Source of the DNA: Chloropicon primus
Lineage: Eukaryota; Chlorophyta; Chloropicophyceae; Chloropicales; Chloropicaceae
Assembly (NCBI GenBank): GCA_023205875.1
Contig: CP060756.1
Coordinates: 682,001 to 746,000, forward strand
Direction: 5' to 3'
DNA: 64,000 nucleotides
Of this stretch, positions 20,388-29,539 are shown in pieces. Both the position numbers and the translations under genes were made by a program. The stretch's first letter is position 1, and each line of letters begins with the position of its first letter. The notes beneath the pieces were generated by a model. It was not told the origin of the DNA and searched no databases. It saw only the letters and a program-made list of their open reading frames with translations.

Positions 20388-23300
20388 TTACATGGGATAG
20401 AGGTTCGAGGTCGTCAAAAGCGCTTCGTCGCTCGAGAGTATCCCCGCCCACCTCTCCCCCCCAGCCCGAAGCGTGCTCAGCATCTTGCTCATCGCGTCAC
20501 CCGTGCTCCCGTCCACGGCGTCCTTGTCCACCTTGGCCAAGAGACCCTCCATGGATTGCTTCAGAAGGCCGTAGGCGGCCGTCAAGTTGGACATGAGTCT
20601 CCAAGAGTTCCTTCCGTGCTTGTCGAATCCGAGGCTCGACTTGAATATGATTTCCTGCACGTAGGTGCTCAAGTTGAGGATTCGGCCAAACAGCTTCAAG
20701 AGGTCCCCGTGCATCTCGTGCTCATCGGCAGCGTTGCAGAGGCCCGCCGAGATATGTATCGACTGGATCTGGATACCAATGAGGGAGACGAGAAGGGAAT
20801 CCTTGAACGCGTCCGCGTTGCGCATCCTGCTCTCTGCGGATGGCAAAGAGATCAGGAGGAACTCGAGAAAGTAGCAGACGTTGGTGTACATGGTGTGCGC
20901 GATCTGAAAAGTGTAGCGGCTCGTCTTCACTTCTGCCCTTTCGGGGGTGTTCACGTACTTGCTGCTTCCCGCCATCGGTGCGACAGCCAGGCTCGTCCCG
21001 ACCTTGGGTCCCTTCGCGATTTCCGGCTTGACGGCGCCGAACCAGCCCTCCACCAAGATGGAGCCATCTTTGCCCTTGTGCAAGCTGACCTCCTTCTCGT
21101 CAAGCAATTGAGATTCCACGTAAAAGTATGGCTTCAGGGCAGGCTGGGCCGCATACACCAGGAAGATCACAACAGAGTCCTGCACGTTGACGATGCTGCT
21201 TGGAAGGGCCAAGTGCCACCTGCCCGCAAACTTAGACAGTGCATACAGGAGGAAGGCCACGTGTTTCACGATAACCAGCTCTCCCAGCTTCAACTTCCTG
21301 TCGTTGTTGGAGAAGGACGACAGCAGCGTCACGATATAAGGGTGGAGTTCGTCGGTCAAGGCCGAGGTGAAAACCCGGAGCGCGGCGATGCCGTCCGTTG
21401 AAGACATCAAGTCGGAACAGACGTACAGAAGAGTGCCCACCAGCTCCAACCAGCTGCACCACTCCGCAGAGCTGCTGTCCCCCCTCGACACGAGAAAGCT
21501 GGCGTACTTTATCAGCTGCCTGAAGGTGCCAAACTCCTTCCACCAATCTATCAGCGTGCTCGCCCCGGCACCGGTCTCTGCCAAGGATGCCGCAGTGACC
21601 AGCAGCATCGAGCGCAGCTCCGAGGGATAGGACTCCTCTCCCAGTTTGCAGAGCTCCATTTTGGCTGGGCTTTCTTCCAAGAGGGGTATCCAATCCCCGT
21701 GCGACATCTTCGGGGACAACCAGTCGTCGATGATGCATTTCATCACCAGCAGAGACGAAAGCTTCAGATCTTTGCTGGAATGGCAAAACGAGCAAGACAG
21801 AGAAAAGCTCTTCAGAACCGTTTCCATGCCGATGGAAACCACGCCTCCCGCTTCGCCCACGTTGGAGTAGACCGTGTGCAGCAAAGAGAGCAGCTTGATG
21901 CTCAGTCCCACACCAGAGTCACTTGTGTCGCTAGGGCTGCTCAACAGGAAAGTCAGCCAGTTATGCATCCACTCCGTGGACTCGCCCGTGGCGTAGAACA
22001 AGCTGTCAACCCAATCATCGTCCAGCAAATCGTGGTCCAAGCCAATCGTCAGTGCCGTGGAACAGACTTGAACCAGCGACTTGTTGAACGTGAGAACCAG
22101 CTCCTCTATCGGGCTGAAAGCCGTGAAGAGAGTATTGCAGACATCGTGGTTTGTGAGCTGCCCCAGCGACCAGTTCAAGGTTTCGACGGTATCGTCCAAG
22201 AACTTTGTCAGATCCAGACAATCGAAGTTCGCATCCTTTTGCTCTTTGGCGATGAATGCAATGCTGCTTGCGGCTTTTGAGAGACTCATTGCAGCAGCCT
22301 CGACTTGCGACTGAGCATTGATCTTTCTCACCAGGCTCTGTATTGCCTCTGTCTTCTGCATCGCCATGTAGTCTTGGGACAGGATGGAGAAATCGACTGC
22401 GAACTTCTCTGGGCCCAGCTCCTCGTATTCCTTCAACCACATCGAGTGCCTCGGCGTCCGAGATTCCAAGCAGCACAGGAAGAGGCGCTCCACGGAAGAC
22501 GAAAACTGCAGGCTTTGGTTCAGGTCCTCGGGCTGCATGGCAGAGATATCTTCTGGGAACTGCTCCGACCCCCTTGGAAAGTTTTCCTCCACGAATGTCA
22601 AAAGCGCCCTGATCCCCATGTGACTAAAAACGTTAGCAATGGAAGAGCTCTCCACAAGCAGGGATCTCAACTTGACCTGAAGCCTTTGCCTGGTGCTCAC
22701 ATCAATTTTGATACTGGCAAACTCCAGGATGATGTTTGAAAAATTGGTTTCGACCCAGCTCTTGATTGACGCAGCTCTACCTTGGTGCGCGCTGTAACCT
22801 CGCGAGGAGAGGAAGAACTCGTGGGCCAAGATGTTGAGGGCACACGCGTGAATTCTGCAGAAATAATCTTGCCCGAAATCAGAAAATTTGAAGGTCCACG
22901 CCGCGCCCAAAGAATTCCACTGCTGGGTGCTTGATGCCAATTCCTCTATGGTGTTCCACGAAGCCTTGTTCTCCAAAATGCCTTGGGTGATGAAAGACAG
23001 GCCTGAGACCCAAGCGCAGTCCAAGAACTCCAGCAAGGCGCAGTAAGCCGACGGCTGCTTTGTTCTGCACTCGTCGTTCACAAGGCACAGGCACAGGTTG
23101 CGTATCCACAAGCTCAGCAACTTGTTCTCGCTCCTGCTGTCATATCCAGGAATAATGACGGGGGGGAACGGGTACCTGACGTGAACCAAAAGCGTCAGAA
23201 ACTCGACTGTGCTCGTGAACAATTCCGGATTGCCCAAAAGACTCTCTTCGGACAGCGAAGACGCGACCACGTGCAAGAGCTTGGAGGATTCGGCTGAAGT

Positions 23301-26225
23301 CAAAGAGTAGGGATAGCAGCATTGAAGAAGCCCTATGTTGTCCAGACGGGAAGCAAGCCTCGCCACCCCCTTCATGACATCGAACGCAAGCTGCCTGGCG
23401 TTCAGGTCAAACTGGTACTCGCAATAGGAAGTCACGACTTTCACGAGACTCTCGGAGCCGCTCGGCATGAAATTCGAGACGATGCAAGGAAAGACGTCCT
23501 GGTTCAGACTATCCCTTTCCACCATAGCCAAGAGGCGGAGAAGCAGCTTTCCGGCTGTCTGAATGCAAGCCTCCATCTTTGAGGCAAGCAGGTTTTGTCC
23601 CTTTGCGTGCATGACTTCGGTTCTTGAGGCTTCGGACAAAAGCATCGATGACCTCATCACTATGGCGATAGAAAACTTGTTGGTCAAAAAGGAGTCCATG
23701 TCCTCTGTGAAGGAGGTTCTTCCCTCGGTCCAATCAAAGTCCCTCAAAGGGCGTTGATTCTGGACTCGCCTCATGCTATGCAACAGCTCGTATACCCTCA
23801 GGGAATTGTGAACAAGGTTCAGTGCTGCGGACACCAAATCAAGCCGCTGGTGAGCGAAAAGGAACGTCATCGTCTGGATATTCGACAGCACCCCAAAGGT
23901 ACCGAAGTACAGGTAAAGAGCAGACTCTGGCCCAAACACCGCTTTCTCGACGAGCGAGTTTGCGAGCTTGAGAAACGTTATGGTAAACTCAAAGCTTCCT
24001 GTGCTGACTTCGTTCCTGTAAATGTCGGCCACGGTTGGAATGCACTGGGCGGGGTCGGATAAATTTGATTGGGACACGGACCCTGCGCCCCCTACCACAG
24101 TCCTCAGCCAGCTGCCGATCAGCTTGGGGTCGCACGTGGAGACCGCCACCGCTAGATGGAGGCAGGACGACAGAACTCTGAGGCATACGTCTGCTTCTTC
24201 CTTCTTGGCATGCGCCAAGATGGTCTTGTACCTGTCAAAGATGAGGGCAGCGACATCCAACAACCTGATCTCGTTTTCGTTAATCTTCACCGCCATCAAC
24301 TCTTCCCAGTGATTCATGCTGTTTGTCAAGACCGAGCTCAAGAGCTTGAACGACAATTGAATCTCTTCTGAGTTTGATAGTATCTCCGTGGACAGCGAAA
24401 AGCTGTGAAGCCTGCTGAGAATCAGAAAGTACCCATCGATGTCAACCATCCAGCTGACAAGATATTTTGATTCCGAGCTGTCCCTCCCGTCGTCTTGGTA
24501 GTACTCAAGGACATTTCCAATAACCTTGTCGTCTAGAAACAGGCCGGGGCAATCAGGAAGCTGGTACACGCTATTCTTGACTATCCGCACTTGTCTTCCT
24601 ATTTGCAGGTGCATTCTCTCTTGCACCTGGTGCCTCATGTGCATTTCAGAGGCCGCGTCCATCAAATCCGAGGGGCTGTGGAACACGGACACGCTCCTCA
24701 AGTCTCTGAAGTGGTTCAAAACCTGGTCATTCACCAGGTTTGCGCTCGCCTCGTGCACCGCTTCGCACAGAGCTTGAAGCAGCCTCATGTACGGGATTGG
24801 CAGGGTCGGGAAGAGCTGCTGGCATTCTCCAAGAAAATTTCTTATTGGCTGGTCCAGAGCGTAATCTTCGTCCCAAAATTGTTCCACCAAAGCCGGCTCC
24901 CCGGAGAGCGTCATGACTAGGATAGACGTGAGCGCATCGAGCACGTTGTGGGGCAACCTCTTTGGAGTGAGCTCGAAGGCAACCAAAAGCGCAGAGGAAA
25001 AGTTCTTCAAGACGCTGTGGTACGCCGTCGAGTCGGTGCCCGATCGGACCACGTCATCGCTCAGGGCAAAGACGAGTCTGTCCAGGGCGCCGTGAGAAAT
25101 CGAGTTGGATGCCACTTGCTCGACGTTCGAGCCCACCTTGGCGTGCTTGGAGTTCAGCACGTGCTTCAGCTGCTGAGAGACCGCCCACACGAGCGTGAAG
25201 TGAGGCTGGCCAATGCTCTCGACTTCTGCGCCCGTCAGATCCAGCTCGTTCCACTTGGACAAATCAGGCTGCGCCTGACTCGTGCCGAGCGCAAGCATCT
25301 CCAGCAACCCATCCACGTCCAGCATCTCCAAAAAAATGAATACGGACGTGCTCAGCGTGCTCATCACGTTCTTCGCGGCGTCAGGGGACAGCGACGAGCT
25401 TATGGAGTCCAGCTGCATGTCGCAGGTGAACTTCACCATCTTGTCCAGATCCCCTTTGCAGGGCACGTTGTCCTCCTGGTAGTAAAAGAGGAATATCTGC
25501 TGTGTCAGCAGGAGCTGCTCCAGGGTCTGCTGCTCCGTCCAGTACTTTTGCAGCCCAACCTCGGCCGTCTTGTTTGGGCACCTGCCCAGACCCCCCTCCG
25601 TCTCCGTCTCCTCCTGGTACGCCGGCGCGAAGTGGTGGGACGGGAAATCGCTGACCGAGGCGTTCAGCGAGGACAGAGCCCTGTCCACCAAGCCCCGATC
25701 CATTCTCCCGACCACGTCCTTGAGCTGCAGGCTCTTCACATCCGGCTCGTCCCTCAGCTCGTTCCTGAGGACCTCCAGGACGCACTCCAGCAACGCCTGC
25801 CTCTCCTGAAAGTAGAACTCGCACACCTTGAACACCAACTCGGAGTCCTCCGTGCCCCTCCCAGTGGCCGAGGCATCCGACTTCCTGGTGCAAGCCTCGT
25901 TCGTTTCGTACTTGTGAAGAAGGACGTACGTTTGCACGGCATTCAGGTTCAGGATTTGGGACAAACCCAAAGCGAGGTGCTTCCTCGCCACGTCCAAGGC
26001 CTCCTGGCCCTCAGGAAACTTCAACCCCACATCCACGTGCCTCTCCGCTTTCTCCAACTCGACATACGACGCCTTGGTGAACCGCCGAAACTCCCTCGTC
26101 CCGTTCTTCAACCAAGGCTTCAAGTCGCACAAAAGTTCCGTATCCGTCACCTGCAACAAGTGAAGCTCCTCCCAGCAACTCCTGAACGACGTGCACGGCC
26201 ACGAAAGCCTTTCCCTCGTCTCCAT
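20388..26225 (-). CDS. NUP205: Nuclear pore inner-ring protein NUP205/NUP192
   Basis: A 1945-residue, almost wholly alpha-helical protein. The N-terminus (WEELHLLQVTD, LGLSQILNLNAVQTYVLLHKYE, FYFQERQALLECVLEVLRNE) fits the opening of the NUP205/NUP192 family: the LSQIL-L motif and the -RRALL- helix are the landmarks. No enzyme motif is present, and length matches the family (about 1700-2000). In the nuclear pore it scaffolds the inner ring with NUP93. I start at the ATG at 26225. The same frame is open further upstream through the GA repeat and into the TOM7 locus, but that extension overlaps TOM7 and is repeat-encoded. Identification rests on N-terminal motifs and size, so a related large nucleoporin (NUP188) is the main alternative. 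Confidence 0.78.
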   Translation of the reverse strand: METRERLSWPCTSFRSCWEELHLLQVTDTELLCDLKPWLKNGTREFRRFTKASYVELEKAERHVDVGLKFPEGQEALDVARKHLALGLSQILNLNAVQTYVLLHKYETNEACTRKSDASATGRGTEDSELVFKVCEFYFQERQALLECVLEVLRNELRDEPDVKSLQLKDVVGRMDRGLVDRALSSLNASVSDFPSHHFAPAYQEETETEGGLGRCPNKTAEVGLQKYWTEQQTLEQLLLTQQIFLFYYQEDNVPCKGDLDKMVKFTCDMQLDSISSSLSPDAAKNVMSTLSTSVFIFLEMLDVDGLLEMLALGTSQAQPDLSKWNELDLTGAEVESIGQPHFTLVWAVSQQLKHVLNSKHAKVGSNVEQVASNSISHGALDRLVFALSDDVVRSGTDSTAYHSVLKNFSSALLVAFELTPKRLPHNVLDALTSILVMTLSGEPALVEQFWDEDYALDQPIRNFLGECQQLFPTLPIPYMRLLQALCEAVHEASANLVNDQVLNHFRDLRSVSVFHSPSDLMDAASEMHMRHQVQERMHLQIGRQVRIVKNSVYQLPDCPGLFLDDKVIGNVLEYYQDDGRDSSESKYLVSWMVDIDGYFLILSRLHSFSLSTEILSNSEEIQLSFKLLSSVLTNSMNHWEELMAVKINENEIRLLDVAALIFDRYKTILAHAKKEEADVCLRVLSSCLHLAVAVSTCDPKLIGSWLRTVVGGAGSVSQSNLSDPAQCIPTVADIYRNEVSTGSFEFTITFLKLANSLVEKAVFGPESALYLYFGTFGVLSNIQTMTFLFAHQRLDLVSAALNLVHNSLRVYELLHSMRRVQNQRPLRDFDWTEGRTSFTEDMDSFLTNKFSIAIVMRSSMLLSEASRTEVMHAKGQNLLASKMEACIQTAGKLLLRLLAMVERDSLNQDVFPCIVSNFMPSGSESLVKVVTSYCEYQFDLNARQLAFDVMKGVARLASRLDNIGLLQCCYPYSLTSAESSKLLHVVASSLSEESLLGNPELFTSTVEFLTLLVHVRYPFPPVIIPGYDSRSENKLLSLWIRNLCLCLVNDECRTKQPSAYCALLEFLDCAWVSGLSFITQGILENKASWNTIEELASSTQQWNSLGAAWTFKFSDFGQDYFCRIHACALNILAHEFFLSSRGYSAHQGRAASIKSWVETNFSNIILEFASIKIDVSTRQRLQVKLRSLLVESSSIANVFSHMGIRALLTFVEENFPRGSEQFPEDISAMQPEDLNQSLQFSSSVERLFLCCLESRTPRHSMWLKEYEELGPEKFAVDFSILSQDYMAMQKTEAIQSLVRKINAQSQVEAAAMSLSKAASSIAFIAKEQKDANFDCLDLTKFLDDTVETLNWSLGQLTNHDVCNTLFTAFSPIEELVLTFNKSLVQVCSTALTIGLDHDLLDDDWVDSLFYATGESTEWMHNWLTFLLSSPSDTSDSGVGLSIKLLSLLHTVYSNVGEAGGVVSIGMETVLKSFSLSCSFCHSSKDLKLSSLLVMKCIIDDWLSPKMSHGDWIPLLEESPAKMELCKLGEESYPSELRSMLLVTAASLAETGAGASTLIDWWKEFGTFRQLIKYASFLVSRGDSSSAEWCSWLELVGTLLYVCSDLMSSTDGIAALRVFTSALTDELHPYIVTLLSSFSNNDRKLKLGELVIVKHVAFLLYALSKFAGRWHLALPSSIVNVQDSVVIFLVYAAQPALKPYFYVESQLLDEKEVSLHKGKDGSILVEGWFGAVKPEIAKGPKVGTSLAVAPMAGSSKYVNTPERAEVKTSRYTFQIAHTMYTNVCYFLEFLLISLPSAESRMRNADAFKDSLLVSLIGIQIQSIHISAGLCNAADEHEMHGDLLKLFGRILNLSTYVQEIIFKSSLGFDKHGRNSWRLMSNLTAAYGLLKQSMEGLLAKVDKDAVDGSTGDAMSKMLSTLRAGGERWAGILSSDEALLTTSNLYPM

Positions 26226-26338
26226 TCCGACCGCCACCACCTCAACCTCCTCCTCTTCTCGCGCGATCGATCGCTCCCTCCGATCACTAGAGCAGCAGCA
26301 GCTGGCCGCTTCAAAAACCCACGAAGAGAAGCGGCGGC

Positions 26339-26340
<2 letters not shown>

Positions 26341-26381
<41 letters not shown>
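26341..26381. repeat. (GA)n microsatellite between NUP205 and TOM7 starts
   Basis: About 20 copies of GA end directly at the TOM7 ATG. The two start codons are 156 bp apart, so the repeat sits in a shared bidirectional promoter or leader. Confidence 0.95.
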
Positions 26382-26385
<4 letters not shown>

Positions 26386-26815
26386 TGAAGATATCGGAGA
26401 AGGTTGTTGCTGCGTACGAGACGGTCACGGATGCTTTGGAGAAGTACGCCAAGGTGAGTCGTCGTCAGTGAGGGAAGAGGGAACGGCCTCAGTGGGGCGC
26501 GTGCGTGCGTGGCGTGGCGTGGCGTGGGGGATGGGGGACCAAGGAGGCGGCCAAGGGCATGGTATGCGTATGCTTCGCGACCGAACGACGGGCTGTTTGG
26601 CGGAGCTCCGCGTCGGGAGGTTTTGTCTGACAATGCGAGCTCTCTCTCTCTCTCTATGTTTGTTTGTTTGTTTGTTTGTGTTTGTGTGTGTGTCTTTCTC
26701 TTCTTTGCAGCCTGCCTTTCACTACGGCTTGATCCCGCTGATCATCGTGGTGGGGATGACGATCAAGCAGGACGGACGCAGGCCAACTCTGGCCCAGCTT
26801 CTGAGCCCCATGTGA
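26382..26815 (+). CDS. TOM7: TOM7, mitochondrial import receptor subunit, 58 aa, two exons
   Basis: Exons 26382-26453 and 26711-26815 (GTGAGT donor, TTTGCAG acceptor, phase 0) give 58 residues. The segment FHYGLIPLIIVVGM is the TOM7 membrane helix (plant: HYGFIPLVIIIGM) and the tail RPTLAQLLSPM matches plant TOM7 PTLSQLLSPV. TOM7 is a small tail-anchored subunit of the outer-membrane translocase that tunes assembly of the TOM40 complex. The intron separates the soluble N-terminal helix from the membrane part, and the gene is missed when introns are ignored. The ATG follows the GA repeat immediately. Divergent from NUP205. Confidence 0.95.
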
Positions 26816-27094
26816 AGGATGTAGGGGACTTGCTGCCGCTCTGGAAGTCGGGAGGGGGCGTGCCCGGCCCCGAGGGGCGAGCGTCCGGGGGGTGGGCGAG
26901 TGCGCATGACACGAGGGAGGGGGAAAGTGGTTTGCCGAGCAATGCTGCTTCGCAAGTGAATTATTATTCCTTTTCTCTTCTTTTAGTACATTACATCGCC
27001 TTTATGAAGTTACAAGTCAGCTAGTCTAACCTAATCCCAGTCTCGAGAGATGATGATGATGATGTTTGTTGTTGTTGTTGTTGTTGTTGAGTCT

Positions 27095-28384
27095 TCAGTG
27101 CCTGAACGGCTTCTCGTGGCTCACGCACATTTTGGAGTGCATCCTGTACTTCTCCTTGAGCGGCATCAGGGGGGCGTCAGGCTCGGACTCCTCGCAAGCC
27201 TGCTGGTGCACCTTCTCCACGAACGAGGCGCAGTCCAGGAGCTGCCTCTCCTTGTAGCCGGTCAGGGCCTCCAGACCCTTCGTCCAGGTGCGCTTCCTGC
27301 TCACGTACACGGCACTCGAGGCGACCAGGCAGGGCGGGTACCTGAGGAAGCCGTAGTTCATGGAGCAAAGCTCGACCAGGTACGAGGCCATGAAGTAGTT
27401 CCTCTGGCTCATGCCCGTGGCCTCGTTGATGATGTTCACGTAGCCCCCCATGGACGGACTGTGGATCCTGTAGTCCAGAATCTGCAGGATGCTCACCTCC
27501 ATCCTTTTCACTTCCTTGGCGCTGAAGGTGTCGGCCGACATCCTGGAAAAGTCCTTCACCGAGGGGTGGACGACTTCCTCCATCTTGCTCGCTATCAGCA
27601 TGCTGGAGATGGCCACCAGCTGAAGGACCTTCCTCGAGACCGGCTCGGGGGACAGGGTGAGGAACCTGTCGAATATCCTGATCGCGAGCAGCAAGGTCTC
27701 TTGCTCGAACTTGAACTCGAGGGACAGCTCCACCATCCAGCCGCAGCAGATGGTCCTCATGTTGCTGTTGATGTACTCGGTCGGCAGCCTGGCCACGTCG
27801 TGGTTCTTCAGGTAGTCGGCGCTCGGCCTCGTCTCCTCGTCCTTCTGGCTCAAAAATCTGAAGCTCCCCGCCAGCTCCTTGACGCACGACGGCGACACGA
27901 GCTTCTTCTTCTGCGAGGCGGAGCACGACGGCGACACGACGATGGGCGCGACCACCCGCTTGCTGTGCCTGTGCTGCGGCTCGCGTCCGTTCTCCGGGGA
28001 CTGAATTTTCGTGATCGCGGCCAGGCCGTCCTCGCTGTGGGAGGCCAGGGGGGACTCGTTGCAGCGGAGCAGGCACTCGACCGAGGCCTTGGTCGTCGTA
28101 GACACGCAGCTCGCCGAGCTGTTGACAGATCCCTTGTTCTTCAGCTCCAGCACGGCGAAATCGCTGCTGGTCGTGGCCTCCGCGCCAACCATGATGAGGT
28201 TTTGCGTCTTGGCCTTCGACCTGGTGACTCGACTGCTACTGTTCGAGACGCCGACCCCCAAAGAAGGAGGAGCAAGAAGACCCTTGGTGGTGGTGGTGGT
28301 GGTCGCAATCGCTTCCTTCTGCTCCTGTAGAATGGTTGATCTTTTCCTCTTTCTCACGGCGGCGGCTGGTGGTTCTGAGGTCAT
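27095..28384 (-). CDS. A-type mitotic cyclin
   Basis: 429 residues, intronless. Two cyclin boxes lie at about 185-320 and 320-410, with the landmarks MRTICCGWMVELSLEF, ETLLLAIRIFDRFL, LQLVAISSMLIASKMEE and the second-box segment YFMASYLVELCSMNYGFLRY. The R-x-x-[LIC]-x-x-W-[ML]-V-[ED] motif and the IASK-EE motif place it in the mitotic (A/B) cyclins; spacing and the second box favour A-type. The N-terminal 180 residues are basic then Ser/Thr-rich; I see no textbook RxxLxxI destruction box (a weak candidate is near RSTILQ), worth noting since APC/C should degrade it. I start at the ATG at 28384; the frame is open upstream without another ATG. APC1 lies 12 kb away. Confidence 0.88.
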   Translation of the reverse strand: MTSEPPAAAVRKRKRSTILQEQKEAIATTTTTTKGLLAPPSLGVGVSNSSSRVTRSKAKTQNLIMVGAEATTSSDFAVLELKNKGSVNSSASCVSTTTKASVECLLRCNESPLASHSEDGLAAITKIQSPENGREPQHRHSKRVVAPIVVSPSCSASQKKKLVSPSCVKELAGSFRFLSQKDEETRPSADYLKNHDVARLPTEYINSNMRTICCGWMVELSLEFKFEQETLLLAIRIFDRFLTLSPEPVSRKVLQLVAISSMLIASKMEEVVHPSVKDFSRMSADTFSAKEVKRMEVSILQILDYRIHSPSMGGYVNIINEATGMSQRNYFMASYLVELCSMNYGFLRYPPCLVASSAVYVSRKRTWTKGLEALTGYKERQLLDCASFVEKVHQQACEESEPDAPLMPLKEKYRMHSKMCVSHEKPFRH

Positions 28385-28450
28385 GGATGATGTGTGTGTG
28401 TGTGTGTGATGGTGGTCGTCGTGCTTTTTTTTCTCTCTCGTCAAGCCGCA

Positions 28451-28476
28451 AGCAAGCAAGTCCCTACTTGCTTGCT
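28451..28476. repeat. Perfect inverted repeat, 11-bp arms, 4-nt loop
   Basis: AGCAAGCAAGT, loop CCCT, ACTTGCTTGCT, 67 bp before the cyclin start codon. Could form a hairpin in the leader RNA or be a dimeric protein-binding site. Confidence 0.85.
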
Positions 28477-29000
28477 GCTGAGTTCCCGCGGTGACGGGAC
28501 AAGCGGTGACGACACGCGGCTTTGCGCCAAAAAAAAAACAAACAAAGCGATCGAGGCGCGATCGAGGATCCAATCAATCCCCGGTGGGTCCGATCTCCAC
28601 GTTCGAAAGATCGAGACACGAGACAGTTGTCGTGGTAGGGTTCTCTCTTCTACCCTCCCTCCCTTGCACCCAAAAAAAGAGGGCGCGCGCGAAGAAAGAA
28701 CAAGAAGCGAACAAGAAGACGAAGCGAAGAAAGGACTCGGGTTGCGGAGATCGTAACCTTCTTCTGCGATCGATCGGAGTCCCCCTCTCTGTCTTACGGT
28801 ACTCGTGGCTCGTGCGAGTGTTCGCCGCCCCCTTGGCGTTTTTCCTCCCTCCAAAACCAAAAAAATCCGAAAACCTCCCGCCCATTGAATTTTCATCATG
28901 TGTGAAAAAATTAGGAGGGAAAATTTCATCTTCGCCCCTCCCCAGCTGTCAGCGTCAAGGTTTGAAAAAACTCTGGAGGATCGCAAGGGAAGGAACCTTT

Positions 29001-29027
29001 GAGCTTGAGCTTGAGCTTGAGCGTGAG
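29001..29027. repeat. (GAGCTT)n hexamer repeat
   Basis: About four copies of GAGCTT, the last one diverged, in the TOP3/cyclin intergenic region. Confidence 0.8.
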
Positions 29028-29437
29028 GGGGATGGAGGGATCCAAACCAAGAGGACTTCTTCTGGGATCTGGGATCTCTGTCGTGATCTGTTCTTGCCAT
29101 CCCCTCCGGCTGCTTGTCTTGTTCTCTCTTCTTTCTTTCTTTCTTTCTTCCTCACAAGAGGACGAGATGAAAAAACGCAAAAACGCAGAGAGACATCGAG
29201 ATGTGTGTGTGTTGTTGTTGCGTTTGGAGGGGGATCGTGGATCATGGCTTCCTCTCCCTCCCCACCACCCTCGGATCATCACTCCCCCCCTCTCTCTCTC
29301 TCTCTCTCCCTCTCTCTCTCCTCAGAAATTCCCCGCCAAAATCCCTCTCTCAGAAGCAGAAGGCCTCGCTCGGGCCCGTCGAGAGACCTCGCGAGCGAGG
29401 AGGGCGAAGGCGGACAAGAGAAGAAAGGAGGCCCGCT

Positions 29438-29473
29438 CCCCGAGTAGCTCCCTCCCCGAGTAGCTCCCTCCCC
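29438..29473. repeat. 16-bp tandem duplication upstream of TOP3
   Basis: Two exact copies of CCCCGAGTAGCTCCCT plus a partial third, 67-102 bp before the TOP3 ATG. Confidence 0.85.
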
Positions 29474-29539
29474 GCCAGCACAAGGAAATAAAAATAGCAT
29501 CGTCAACGTCGACACAAACCTGCTGCTGCTGCTGCTGCT

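Larger units (their letters stand above)
28385..29539. other. Divergent intergenic region, 1.15 kb
   Basis: Between the start codons of the cyclin and TOP3 genes. It contains a perfect inverted repeat (28451-28476), a hexamer tandem repeat (29001-29027), a CT tract (29285-29325) and a 16-bp tandem duplication (29438-29473). No supported gene. Confidence 0.5.

Noticed and set aside
26226-26633. N-terminal extension of the NUP205 frame
   Set aside because: Encoded by the GA repeat and by DNA of the TOM7 locus; an ATG directly before the family N-terminus is at 26225.
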